Below the pieces are notes generated by a model that made no database searches, was not told where the DNA came from, and saw only the letters and a list, made by a program, of their open reading frames with translations. Positions 34,184-40,882 of a stretch of DNA of 40,882 bases are shown here, in pieces. Location: the NCBI GenBank assembly GCA_022702935.2, contig JAKIML020000102.1, positions 1 to 40,882 on the forward strand, read 5' to 3'. Each line of letters begins with the position of its first letter. Within the stretch, counting starts at the first letter, position 1. Made by a program: the position numbers and the translations under genes. The DNA is from Bacillota bacterium (lineage in GTDB: Bacteria; Bacillota; Clostridia; DSM-8532).

Positions 34184-35941
34184 TTACTTTTTCATATTAA
34201 AGACCTTGAACATATCCCCGATGGTCTTTAAGGAGACCAATTCCACCTGGCGCTTAATCTTCTTGGTGGTGGTTTTCTCAAACTCACCCTCGCGGAGTTC
34301 AAAATGCTTGATCTTCTTGTAGGAGGAAAGCTTCTTATTGGCCTTGAGGACCTCCTGTTTGATGAGCTTGTAGAGCTCGTCATGGACAGGGACCTGGCCG
34401 AACTTCTCCACGATGACCTCCATGTTGGGAACAATCTTGGCGCAGACAATGGTGTCCTCGTCTCCGTCTGGGTTGACACCGTACACCAGGGATTCCTTGA
34501 TGTACTCGCTTTGGTTCAGATAAAGCTCAACGTCCTCTGGATATATATTCTTACCATTTTTGGTGACTATAACATTCTTCTTGCGCCCCGAAATATAGAG
34601 GAAGCCATGCTTGTCAATATAGCCATAGTCCCCGGTATAGAGCCAGCCGTCTTTCAGGACCTGGGCAGTGGCCTCGGGGTTGTTGTAATAGCCCAGCATG
34701 ACAATGGGACCCTTGACCTTGATCTCGCCAATACCGTCAGGCCCCGGATTGTCAATGGCCACTTCTATGCCTGCAACGGGGAGACCCGCCGAGTCATCCC
34801 GATAATAATCCATGCGATTGACTGAAACAATGGGCGAGCATTCGGTGAGCCCATAGCCCTGCATAATATTAAAGCCCATAGCCCTTAAGTCCCTGGCAGC
34901 CTTGGGGTTCAGCGGTGCGGCACCGGAGATAATGAGTCTTAAGTTGCCGCCCAGATTGTCCAACACCTCACTGAACAACTGACGACGGACATCAATACCC
35001 ATCTTGAACAATAATCTTGAAGCCAGGAGGCCAAACTTGAGGGCTCCCAGACGTTTTTCCTTCTGTGCCTTCTTAATGACCTTGGTATAGACGTTTTCCA
35101 GAATCAAAGGCACGCTCATGAGCATGGAGGGCTTGTATTCCTGAAGGTTCCTGGTGATATGGCGCAGGCCTTCGCAGAAGCATATGGTAACGCCTAAGTA
35201 AACCATGGTCAAAAAGCCCGCCGTGCATTCATAGGTATGGTGAAGGGGAAGGATGGACATGATCAGGTCGTTATTGTCGGCATAGAGCAGGGTGGAAACC
35301 GCCATTATATCGCTGGCAATGCTCTTGTGGCTCAACATAACCCCTTTGCTTTGCTCGGTGGTTCCCGAGGTAAAGATGAGCATGTTCATGGCCTCTCTGT
35401 CGATTTGGGCATCGATAAAGCTGCGATCCCCTTTATTGACAAGGATTTTTCCTTTATGCAGCAATTCACTGAAGGAAAGGAGACGACCTTCATTCTTGTC
35501 ATGGTCAAAGGAGATGATTTTCTTGACCCGGGGAATGCTGGATTTTTTAGCCAGGAGATTTTCGGCATAATCCTTTGAACAGAGTACGGCTGAGCAATCG
35601 CTTCTTTCAAGAAGGGAGAAGAGCTCATGATCAGGAAGCTCTTTATCCATGGGTACGACTACACCCGTACCATTGACCACGGCCAGGTAGGAGAGGCACC
35701 ATTCATACCGATTCTCACTGATAATGGCAATCTTTTGACCCTTAAGCCCCAGATGGAGAAGGGCGGTCCCCAGATAGTTGATCTCTGCCTGAAACTGCCT
35801 GAAGGAGATATTACGGAGCTGTCCTGAGGGATTTTTCACAAGAAAACAGTCCAGGTCCCCATAGATGTCAACACTTTGCTGGAGCATATCCTTAAGATCG
35901 GTAATCTTTCTTACATCATAAAGCTTGCGTGGTGCTCCCAC
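34184..35941 (-). CDS. AMP-forming long-chain acyl-CoA synthetase
   Basis: About 585 residues of the ANL adenylating superfamily. Motifs: the phosphate loop FTSGTTEQSKGVMLSHKS, A5-type GYGLTECSPIVS, A7 YTGDYGYIDKHGFLYISGRK, and the C-terminal KNGKNIYPEDVE with the catalytic-lysine region at the end (KIKRQVE). It should activate a fatty acid to acyl-AMP and then acyl-CoA. The GTG at 35941 is proposed because AGGGGG lies 9 bases upstream; TTG 35968 and TTG 35950 are alternatives. A very good promoter lies directly upstream. It heads the leftward PHP, GT4-CsaB, TagA group. Confidence 0.9.
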   Translation of the reverse strand: MGAPRKLYDVRKITDLKDMLQQSVDIYGDLDCFLVKNPSGQLRNISFRQFQAEINYLGTALLHLGLKGQKIAIISENRYEWCLSYLAVVNGTGVVVPMDKELPDHELFSLLERSDCSAVLCSKDYAENLLAKKSSIPRVKKIISFDHDKNEGRLLSFSELLHKGKILVNKGDRSFIDAQIDREAMNMLIFTSGTTEQSKGVMLSHKSIASDIMAVSTLLYADNNDLIMSILPLHHTYECTAGFLTMVYLGVTICFCEGLRHITRNLQEYKPSMLMSVPLILENVYTKVIKKAQKEKRLGALKFGLLASRLLFKMGIDVRRQLFSEVLDNLGGNLRLIISGAAPLNPKAARDLRAMGFNIMQGYGLTECSPIVSVNRMDYYRDDSAGLPVAGIEVAIDNPGPDGIGEIKVKGPIVMLGYYNNPEATAQVLKDGWLYTGDYGYIDKHGFLYISGRKKNVIVTKNGKNIYPEDVELYLNQSEYIKESLVYGVNPDGDEDTIVCAKIVPNMEVIVEKFGQVPVHDELYKLIKQEVLKANKKLSSYKKIKHFELREGEFEKTTTKKIKRQVELVSLKTIGDMFKVFNMKK

Positions 35942-35994
35942 TTCATTCAACCCCCTGCGATAGTTCAATTTAAACTAATGCTATTACCGAAATA

Positions 35995-36023
35995 ATTATA
36001 CTTGATAGCAGGGGCTGTGACAA
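35995..36023 (-). promoter_or_regulatory. Sigma-A promoter of the acyl-CoA synthetase group
   Basis: On the minus strand TTGTCA (complement of 36018-36023), a 17-bp spacer and perfect TATAAT (complement of 35995-36000). The start of transcription would be near 35988, about 47 nt before the proposed GTG. Confidence 0.8.
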
Positions 36024-36068
36024 CAAGACAAAAAGGATCCTGCCTTAAGGGTGACGCATAGGCGCTGA

Positions 36069-36809
36069 TTATGCTGGATGGGGCTGTTCCCCTTTAGAGA
36101 GCCTTGCCATAAATTCTTCCGAGGGCGGTTCCACCGAGGACAGCTTGTAGGGAAGGTTCAGGGCCTTCCATTTGTATTCGCCCATTTTATGAAAGGGAAG
36201 AAATTCGATGTTTTGTACATTGGACAGAGAAGCAGCCAATTCTTTAAATGCACTGACAGCCGCTTCGTCGTCGGTATAGCCCGGAACCACCACGTATCTG
36301 AGCCATACGGGAATGGACCTTTGCTTAAGGAGCCTTGCAAAGACCGGGGCCGGTATGTCGCTCCTGCCTGTCAGCACTCTATGCTTATGGGGCTTAGTAT
36401 GCTTTATGTCCAGGAGAACCAGATCGGTCACCTGTAAAAGCTGATCCAAAAGGGAGCTTTCCAGAAAAGTATAGTCCCCGGCTGTGTCCAGGCAGGTATG
36501 AATACCTGCATCCTTTAAGCCTCTGAAGAGCTCGGTCACAAAAGCGGCCTGCAGCAGCGGCTCACCGCCCGACACAGTGACGCCTCCCCCCGAAGGCATA
36601 AAATAGGGTTTGTAACGCAAAAGCCGTTCCAAAAGTGCGTCTACGGTCATCAAAGTGCCGCCGTCCTCCGGCCAGGTGTCGGGGTTATGACAATAAAGGC
36701 ATCGGAATCTGCAGCCCTGAAGAAAGACCACGGCGCGTATGCCGGGACCGTCATGGGTGCCCATGGATTCGATGGAATGAATCTTGCCCAAAAGACCAGT
36801 GCTGTTCAT
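36069..36809 (-). CDS. pflA: Pyruvate formate-lyase activating enzyme
   Basis: A 246-residue radical-SAM enzyme. The 4Fe-4S motif is CRFRCLYCHNPDTW (C33, C37, C40), preceded by GTHDGPGIRAVVFLQG, the usual PflA N-terminus, and followed by VTVSGGEPLLQ and LLDIKHT. It installs the glycyl radical on PflB. It starts 35 bp after the pflB stop, so both are expressed from the riboswitch-controlled promoter upstream of pflB. Confidence 0.96.
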   Translation of the reverse strand: MNSTGLLGKIHSIESMGTHDGPGIRAVVFLQGCRFRCLYCHNPDTWPEDGGTLMTVDALLERLLRYKPYFMPSGGGVTVSGGEPLLQAAFVTELFRGLKDAGIHTCLDTAGDYTFLESSLLDQLLQVTDLVLLDIKHTKPHKHRVLTGRSDIPAPVFARLLKQRSIPVWLRYVVVPGYTDDEAAVSAFKELAASLSNVQNIEFLPFHKMGEYKWKALNLPYKLSSVEPPSEEFMARLSKGEQPHPA

Positions 36810-36844
36810 GGGAAGCCTCCTTTGCCTTTTTCTTTACAATGGTG

Positions 36845-39079
36845 TTAAATAGCCCTGTGGAAGGTGCGGGAAATGACCTCCTCCTGCTGCTTTCGGGTCA
36901 GCCGGTTAAAATTCACCGCATAACCCGATACACGCACCGTCAACTGCGGATATTTTGAGGGGTTCTCCATGGCATCCACCAGCATCTCCCTGCTGAGCAC
37001 ATTGATATTGATGTGATGCCCGCCCTGAGCAAAATAGCCGTCCAGCATGGCCATGAAATTCTTAAGGCTGATATGCTCATTCATGCCCAGCGCGTTGGGG
37101 GTAAGGGAGAGGGTCAGACTGACCCCATCCTTGCAGGCTGAATAGGGGATTTTGGCCAGTGAATTCAATACGGCCAGGGCTCCCATAATATCACGGCCAT
37201 GCATGGGGTTGGCACCGGGAGCAAAGGGTTCTCCGGCCTTTCGGCCATCGGGCGTAGCCCCTGTTTTTTTGCCGTAAACCACGTTGGAGGTAATGGTGAG
37301 AATGGACAGGGTGTGCTCTGCATCCCGATAAGTCGGGTGCTTTTTAAGATCGGTGATAAAGCCCTTGACAAGCTCGGTGGCCATAGTGTCCACCCGATCA
37401 TCGTCGTTGCCAAACTGAGGGTATTCCCCCTCAATATCAAAGCCTACAATAAGCCCCTGCGCATTCCTTCTGGTCTTCACATAGGTATAGCGCATGGCGC
37501 TTAAGGAATCGGCCACCACGCTCAAGCCCGCAATGCCGAAGGCCATAAACCTGTGGACGAATGTATCGTGAAGAGCCATCATCAGCCGCTCATAGGCGTA
37601 CTTGTCATGCATGTAATGGATGATGTTCATGGTATTGACATAGAGGCCCGTCAGCCATTTCTGATAGGTTTTAAACCGAGTGAGAACCTTGTTGTAATCC
37701 AGATATTCATCGGGGTAGGGCTCCATGGGGGGCGCAACCTGTTCGCCCGTAAGCTCATCCCGTCCGCCGTTGAGGGCCAATAGAAGGAGCTTGGGCAGGT
37801 TGCAGCGGGCACCGAAGAACTGCATATCCTGCCCAAGCCGCATAGCCGATACACAGCAGGATATGCCATAATCGTCCCCGAAGAGAGGACGCATGAGATC
37901 ATCATTTTCATATTGAATGGCGCTAGTTGCCATGGAGATCCGGCCGCAGAAGGCCTTAAAGGCCTCGGGGAGCCGCACCGACCATAGAACGGTGAGATTG
38001 GGCTCGGGAGCAGGGCCCAGATTGATGAGGGTCTGCAAAAAGCGGTAAGCGGTTTTTGTCACCTTATGCCGCCCGTCTTCGCCCATACCGCCCAGGGCCT
38101 CGGTGATCCAAACCGGATCCCCGGCAAAGAGCTCGTTATATTCAGGGGTTCTCAGATGCCGAATGAGCCTGAGCTTGATAACCAACTGATCAATGAGCTC
38201 CTGGGCTTCCTCCTCGGTGATAAGGCCTGCACTGAGGTCCCGTTCGATATAGATGTCCAAAAAGGTGTTCAAACGGCCAATGGAATTGGCTGCGCCATTG
38301 GTCTCCTTAACCGCCCCCAGGAAGGCCAGATAGGTCCACTGAACAGCCTCAGGGGCATTTTCGGCAGGCCTTCTGAGATCAAAGCCATAGGCATCGCCAA
38401 GCCGGGCCAGCTCATCAAGGGCATGGATCTGCTCCCTGACCTCCTCACGCAGCCGTATGGTTTCCTCGTTCATATCCCGATCCAAAAGGGTTGCCAAGTC
38501 CTTTTCCTTTTCTGCCATGAGTCTGTTTATCCCATAAAGGGCCACTCTTCTGTAGTCACCGATAATTCTGCCCCTGCCATAGGCATCGGGCAGACCTGTA
38601 ATGACCCCGCAGCTTCGGGCTTTTTTCATCTCGGGGGTATAGGCGTCGAAAACACCGTCATTATGCGTTTTGCGATAGTGGGTGAAGGTCTCATCCAAAG
38701 CGGGGGCCAGGTGGTATCCATAGGCCTCGCAGGCCTTTCGGGCAAGTCGAATGCCCCCATAGGGATTGACCATTCTTTTTAAGGGCACATCGGTCTGGAG
38801 CCCTAAAATCACTTCGTTTTCAGGATCAATAAATCCAGGCTTGAAGCTTAGGATACCCGATACCGTCTGGGTGTCGATATCCAGTACGCCATGATGGGCC
38901 ATCTCCTCTTTTAAAAGCGCCTGACAGCGCTCCCACAGCCTTTGGGTTTTTGGAGAAGGTCCTGAGAGAAAGCTCCCGTCCCCGTCATAGGGGGTATAGT
39001 TTTTATTGATGAAATCCTTCACATCAATGGAATTGAGCCAATCACCTGGACGAAAAGCTTGTTCGGATTTGTTCGCCAT
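36845..39079 (-). CDS. pflB: Formate C-acetyltransferase (pyruvate formate-lyase)
   Basis: A 744-residue glycyl-radical enzyme: pyruvate + CoA to acetyl-CoA + formate. The active-site cysteine pair is C408/C409 in [11 protein letters not shown], and the glycyl-radical loop near the end is [11 protein letters not shown] (G719). Length and both motifs are complete. A strong AAAGGAGG precedes the ATG. The leader of about 240 nt carries a ZTP riboswitch and a terminator, so expression should rise when 10-formyl-tetrahydrofolate is short. This fits the enzyme's second role as formate source for one-carbon metabolism. The presence of pflB and pflA points to anaerobic fermentation. Confidence 0.97.
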   Translation of the reverse strand: MANKSEQAFRPGDWLNSIDVKDFINKNYTPYDGDGSFLSGPSPKTQRLWERCQALLKEEMAHHGVLDIDTQTVSGILSFKPGFIDPENEVILGLQTDVPLKRMVNPYGGIRLARKACEAYGYHLAPALDETFTHYRKTHNDGVFDAYTPEMKKARSCGVITGLPDAYGRGRIIGDYRRVALYGINRLMAEKEKDLATLLDRDMNEETIRLREEVREQIHALDELARLGDAYGFDLRRPAENAPEAVQWTYLAFLGAVKETNGAANSIGRLNTFLDIYIERDLSAGLITEEEAQELIDQLVIKLRLIRHLRTPEYNELFAGDPVWITEALGGMGEDGRHKVTKTAYRFLQTLINLGPAPEPNLTVLWSVRLPEAFKAFCGRISMATSAIQYENDDLMRPLFGDDYGISCCVSAMRLGQDMQFFGARCNLPKLLLLALNGGRDELTGEQVAPPMEPYPDEYLDYNKVLTRFKTYQKWLTGLYVNTMNIIHYMHDKYAYERLMMALHDTFVHRFMAFGIAGLSVVADSLSAMRYTYVKTRRNAQGLIVGFDIEGEYPQFGNDDDRVDTMATELVKGFITDLKKHPTYRDAEHTLSILTITSNVVYGKKTGATPDGRKAGEPFAPGANPMHGRDIMGALAVLNSLAKIPYSACKDGVSLTLSLTPNALGMNEHISLKNFMAMLDGYFAQGGHHININVLSREMLVDAMENPSKYPQLTVRVSGYAVNFNRLTRKQQEEVISRTFHRAI

Positions 39080-39196
39080 AATCTTTCCTCCTTTAAAAGA
39101 AGAAAATGTCCTGAGAAAGAAACCTAAACCATCTAATCACACAGGGGTGACGTGAGCTGATGGTGAACATACACTTAAAACAATGCAGCAATATGT

Positions 39197-39243
39197 AATA
39201 AAAAACGCCTGGGCATCACATTCTCTGTGAATCTGCCCAGGCG
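39197..39243 (-). terminator. Intrinsic terminator, expression platform of the ZTP riboswitch
   Basis: On the minus strand CGCCTGGGCA (complement of 39234-39243) pairs perfectly with TGCCCAGGCG (complement of 39206-39215). An inner TCACA/TGTGA stem extends it, and TTTTTTATTA follows (complement of 39196-39205). The 5' arm is the conserved CCGCCTGGGC strand of the riboswitch, so aptamer and terminator exclude each other. Confidence 0.9.
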
Positions 39244-39306
39244 GTCGACGCATTCCAACATTATACTCCCCCAGGGTTATCCCTATCCGCCAGTTGTATA
39301 ATGCCT
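39234..39306 (-). promoter_or_regulatory. ZTP (pfl motif) riboswitch upstream of pflB
   Basis: On the minus strand a perfect P1 stem CATTATAC (complement of 39296-39303) / GTATAATG (complement of 39259-39266) encloses AACTGGCGG, a small AGGG/CCCT hairpin and TGGGGGA. After a 15-nt linker comes the hallmark CCGCCTGGGCA (complement of 39234-39244). This order matches the pfl motif, known to bind ZTP/AICAR and named for its place before pfl genes. Binding is expected to hold CCGCCTGGGC in the aptamer and prevent the overlapping terminator, switching pflB on. Confidence 0.9.
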
Positions 39307-39326
39307 TACATTCAGCTTATACTGTG

Positions 39327-39355
39327 AGTATACAACCTGTTCCAGGCTTTGTCAA
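39327..39355 (-). promoter_or_regulatory. Sigma-A promoter of the pflB-pflA operon
   Basis: On the minus strand TTGACA (complement of 39350-39355), a 17-bp spacer and TATACT (complement of 39327-39332), nearly consensus. Transcription would start near 39320, about 17 nt before the riboswitch P1 stem, which strongly supports the riboswitch reading. The 39080-39196 part of the leader shows no further structure I can name. Confidence 0.85.
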
Positions 39356-39382
39356 TTCGGCTCGGGTTATTTGGTCAAGATG

Positions 39383-39411
39383 TTGAAAGAAACCTTTAAT
39401 TATGATATTAT
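39383..39411 (+). promoter_or_regulatory. Promoter of the PP2C-like/LysM gene
   Basis: TTGAAA (39383-39388), a 17-bp spacer and TATTAT (39406-39411), divergent from the pflB promoter 28 bp away. The leader would be about 55 nt. Confidence 0.6.
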
Positions 39412-39473
39412 TGTTGAATAATATGCAATAATTTTATTTAGGGCATAAATCATGTCGAAAAGAGGAGAATCCA

Positions 39474-40805
39474 ATGAGTAGCGTGATCAAGGTAAATGCG
39501 AGCGTTTACTCCCGTATCGGATACGGCAGGACCAGCAACACCAGTTCCTTCTACATGAACGGAAAATTTACCTCCGAGCATCACATCGATAATGTGCAGG
39601 CATCCATGGAAAATCGGAGTTCCGAATATCTTTTCGCTATTGCTGACAATATGGACAGCGGTGACGAGCTGGATACGCAGGTATCCCTGTTAAAGGAAAT
39701 CAGCAGATTTCATGAGAAATTGTCAGTCAACGGCGGTGACATCCAATTCAAGACCAAAGAGTTGGAATCCCGTATCAACGATACAGAACGCTTAATTACA
39801 AGCTTTCTTGAGATGAATCGGGTTCCCGATACCGATCCGCGCTGGAATCTTGGATTTTCCGGGCTGCTCTTAGCCGAAGGAAAGTTTGTGGCCCTAACCG
39901 GAGGAAGCGGCCGTGCGTTTATGATGCGCGATGGCATGTTCAAACCTCTGGCCAATGAAACCACCCGGGCAAAGCGGGCCATTGATGCCCTCACCGACGC
40001 TTCGGAGCCCGGTGAACTGGATGAGGTGGATGTTCCAGGCGATGAAAAGACCGGAAATCTGATTGTTTCGGATATATATGACCTGGAGGAAGGGGATGCC
40101 TTTGTACTCGTCACCGAGGGCATTATGGAAGCCCTGGGTGAGGAGAAGATAGAGGATCTTCTGGCCCTTCGCAGTGACAGTTCCTTCATTGCCTACCGGC
40201 TGGTGGATGAGGCCATGAAAAGAAAGCACACCGGCGATTTAACGGCTCTGGTGGTGCAGGTGGAAAAAGTCATTGATGGACCCGGACCCAAGAGAAGCGC
40301 ATCCCGGATTCAGCCCCAGCAGAATATGAAGGACAGGGTGGAGAAGCTTAATAAAGCCCCAGCCGTCACCTATAAATACAACAGGCGCAACAGCAATAAA
40401 TACCAGGGTGTTGTATTTATAACCCTTGTTATATTAACGGTAGCCGTGCTCATAGGTATTCTGGTGCTGATCATCAGCTCACTGATGAACGCCGGCAAGA
40501 ATAATTACCCAACCACGAGCCCCACCACAACAGCCACGGCAACGCCGACGGCCACACCCCTTGAGAGTGAAGAGCCTACCGACGAGCCCACCGAAACCCC
40601 TGAACCTACGCCCACACCCACACCCGAGATCATTGAGCACAAGGTGAAGTCAGGGGAGAGCATCAGCGCTATCACCCGGAAATATTACGGTGATACATCC
40701 CTGGCCGATAAGCTGTGCAAGTACAATAATATCTCGGATCCCAACAAGATAAAGGTGGATCAGATTATCAAGATACCTCCTAAGGAAGTGCTGATGGAGC
40801 AATAA
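39474..40805 (+). CDS. PP2C-like (degenerate) phosphatase domain - membrane segment - LysM protein
   Basis: A 443-residue protein. Residues 1 to about 265 follow the PPM/PP2C outline: SRIGYGRTSNTSSFYMNG, LFAIADNMDSGDELD (D58), LTGGSGRAFMMRDG, FVLVTEGIMEAL and TGDLTALVVQVE. Several metal-site positions differ from active enzymes: NED becomes NTS, DG becomes DN, SDG becomes TEG. A basic stretch precedes one membrane helix (about 314-338, VVFITLVILTVAVLIGILVL). A Pro/Thr-rich spacer and a C-terminal LysM domain (EHKVKSGESISAITRKYYGD) follow, outside the cell. It may be a wall-sensing regulator with a non-catalytic phosphatase fold. GAGGAGAA precedes the ATG. Confidence 0.8.
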   Translation: MSSVIKVNASVYSRIGYGRTSNTSSFYMNGKFTSEHHIDNVQASMENRSSEYLFAIADNMDSGDELDTQVSLLKEISRFHEKLSVNGGDIQFKTKELESRINDTERLITSFLEMNRVPDTDPRWNLGFSGLLLAEGKFVALTGGSGRAFMMRDGMFKPLANETTRAKRAIDALTDASEPGELDEVDVPGDEKTGNLIVSDIYDLEEGDAFVLVTEGIMEALGEEKIEDLLALRSDSSFIAYRLVDEAMKRKHTGDLTALVVQVEKVIDGPGPKRSASRIQPQQNMKDRVEKLNKAPAVTYKYNRRNSNKYQGVVFITLVILTVAVLIGILVLIISSLMNAGKNNYPTTSPTTTATATPTATPLESEEPTDEPTETPEPTPTPTPEIIEHKVKSGESISAITRKYYGDTSLADKLCKYNNISDPNKIKVDQIIKIPPKEVLMEQ

Positions 40806-40829
40806 AGAAATGACCAAAGCACCGCTATA

Positions 40830-40882
40830 TGATATGCTCCCCTTAAAGTAGACAGTGGAAAAAACAAAACCACTGAAACAGA
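40830..40882. mobile_element. Possible insertion-sequence end at the window edge
   Basis: TGATATGCTCCCCTTAAAG then TAGACA at 40830-40854 resembles the terminal inverted repeats of IS3-family elements (TG at the tip, C-run, then GTnGACA). It is followed by CAGTGG/CCACTG (40853-40858 and 40870-40875). No transposase is visible before the window ends. The call is from memory of terminal patterns. Confidence 0.3.

Noticed and set aside
36010-36068. AAGG-CAGGAT-CCTT hairpin plus TTTTTG after pflA as terminator
   Set aside because: The stem is only 4 bp and overlaps the next promoter; too weak to call.
1-40882. CRISPR arrays, tRNA or rRNA genes, phage genes
   Set aside because: No regularly spaced repeats, no cloverleaf-like or rRNA-like segments and no phage structural genes were noticed on either strand.

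Overview
The window reads as a piece of chromosome from an anaerobic, Gram-positive-type member of the Bacillota, class Clostridia. Evidence: strong AAGGAGG-type ribosome binding sites, sigma-A-like promoters, frequent GTG/TTG starts, a DarA (c-di-AMP PII-like) protein, an alr/MazF neighbourhood, pyruvate formate-lyase, a VanW/G5 protein, CsaB/TagA cell-wall genes, and a single SLH-like motif in an exported protein. No tRNA, rRNA or CRISPR array was seen. Almost all the DNA is densely coding and moderately GC-rich; the first 1.35 kb is visibly AT-richer.

Layout. (1) 1-1353 is the 3' end of a type I restriction hsdR gene, followed by about 580 bp of terminator-like repeats and a decayed reading frame. 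(2) 1932-10888 is the most striking region. A leftward operon encodes an N,N'-diacetylchitobiose-phosphorylase-type GH94 enzyme, a phosphohexomutase and an intracellular GH18 chitinase. Divergent from it lies a rightward operon of YesM-type histidine kinase, membrane-anchored sugar-binding protein and AraC-type response regulator, with no ABC permease. I read this as a solute-binding-protein-assisted sensor controlling intracellular chitobiose phosphorolysis; a direct repeat next to the phosphorylase promoter could be the regulator's site. (3) 10907-14832 is a leftward copper operon copA - lipoprotein - copZ - csoR with a CsoR-like operator. (4) 15012-17361 is a sulfur amino acid gene pair. 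(5) 17477-22702 holds an orphan receiver protein, then leftward cupin, MFS, darA, pseudouridine synthase and vanW genes. (6) 22778-27950 runs rightward: Nudix, coiled-coil protein, NAD(P)HX repair enzyme, alanine racemase, MazF-type toxin without an antitoxin, and an exported protein.

(7) 28073-35941 is cell-surface related: an exported FAD oxidoreductase-like protein with an SLH-like motif, convergent with a leftward group of acyl-CoA synthetase, PHP phosphatase, a GT4-CsaB fusion and TagA, plus a small ORF with no normal start. (8) 36069-39355 is pflB-pflA, preceded by a promoter, a ZTP (pfl) riboswitch and an intrinsic terminator that reuses the riboswitch's conserved 3' strand. (9) 39474-40805 encodes a degenerate PP2C-like domain joined through a membrane segment to an extracellular LysM domain. 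The last 50 bases resemble an insertion-sequence end.

All family calls rest on motif reading and memory of protein families; no searches were run.
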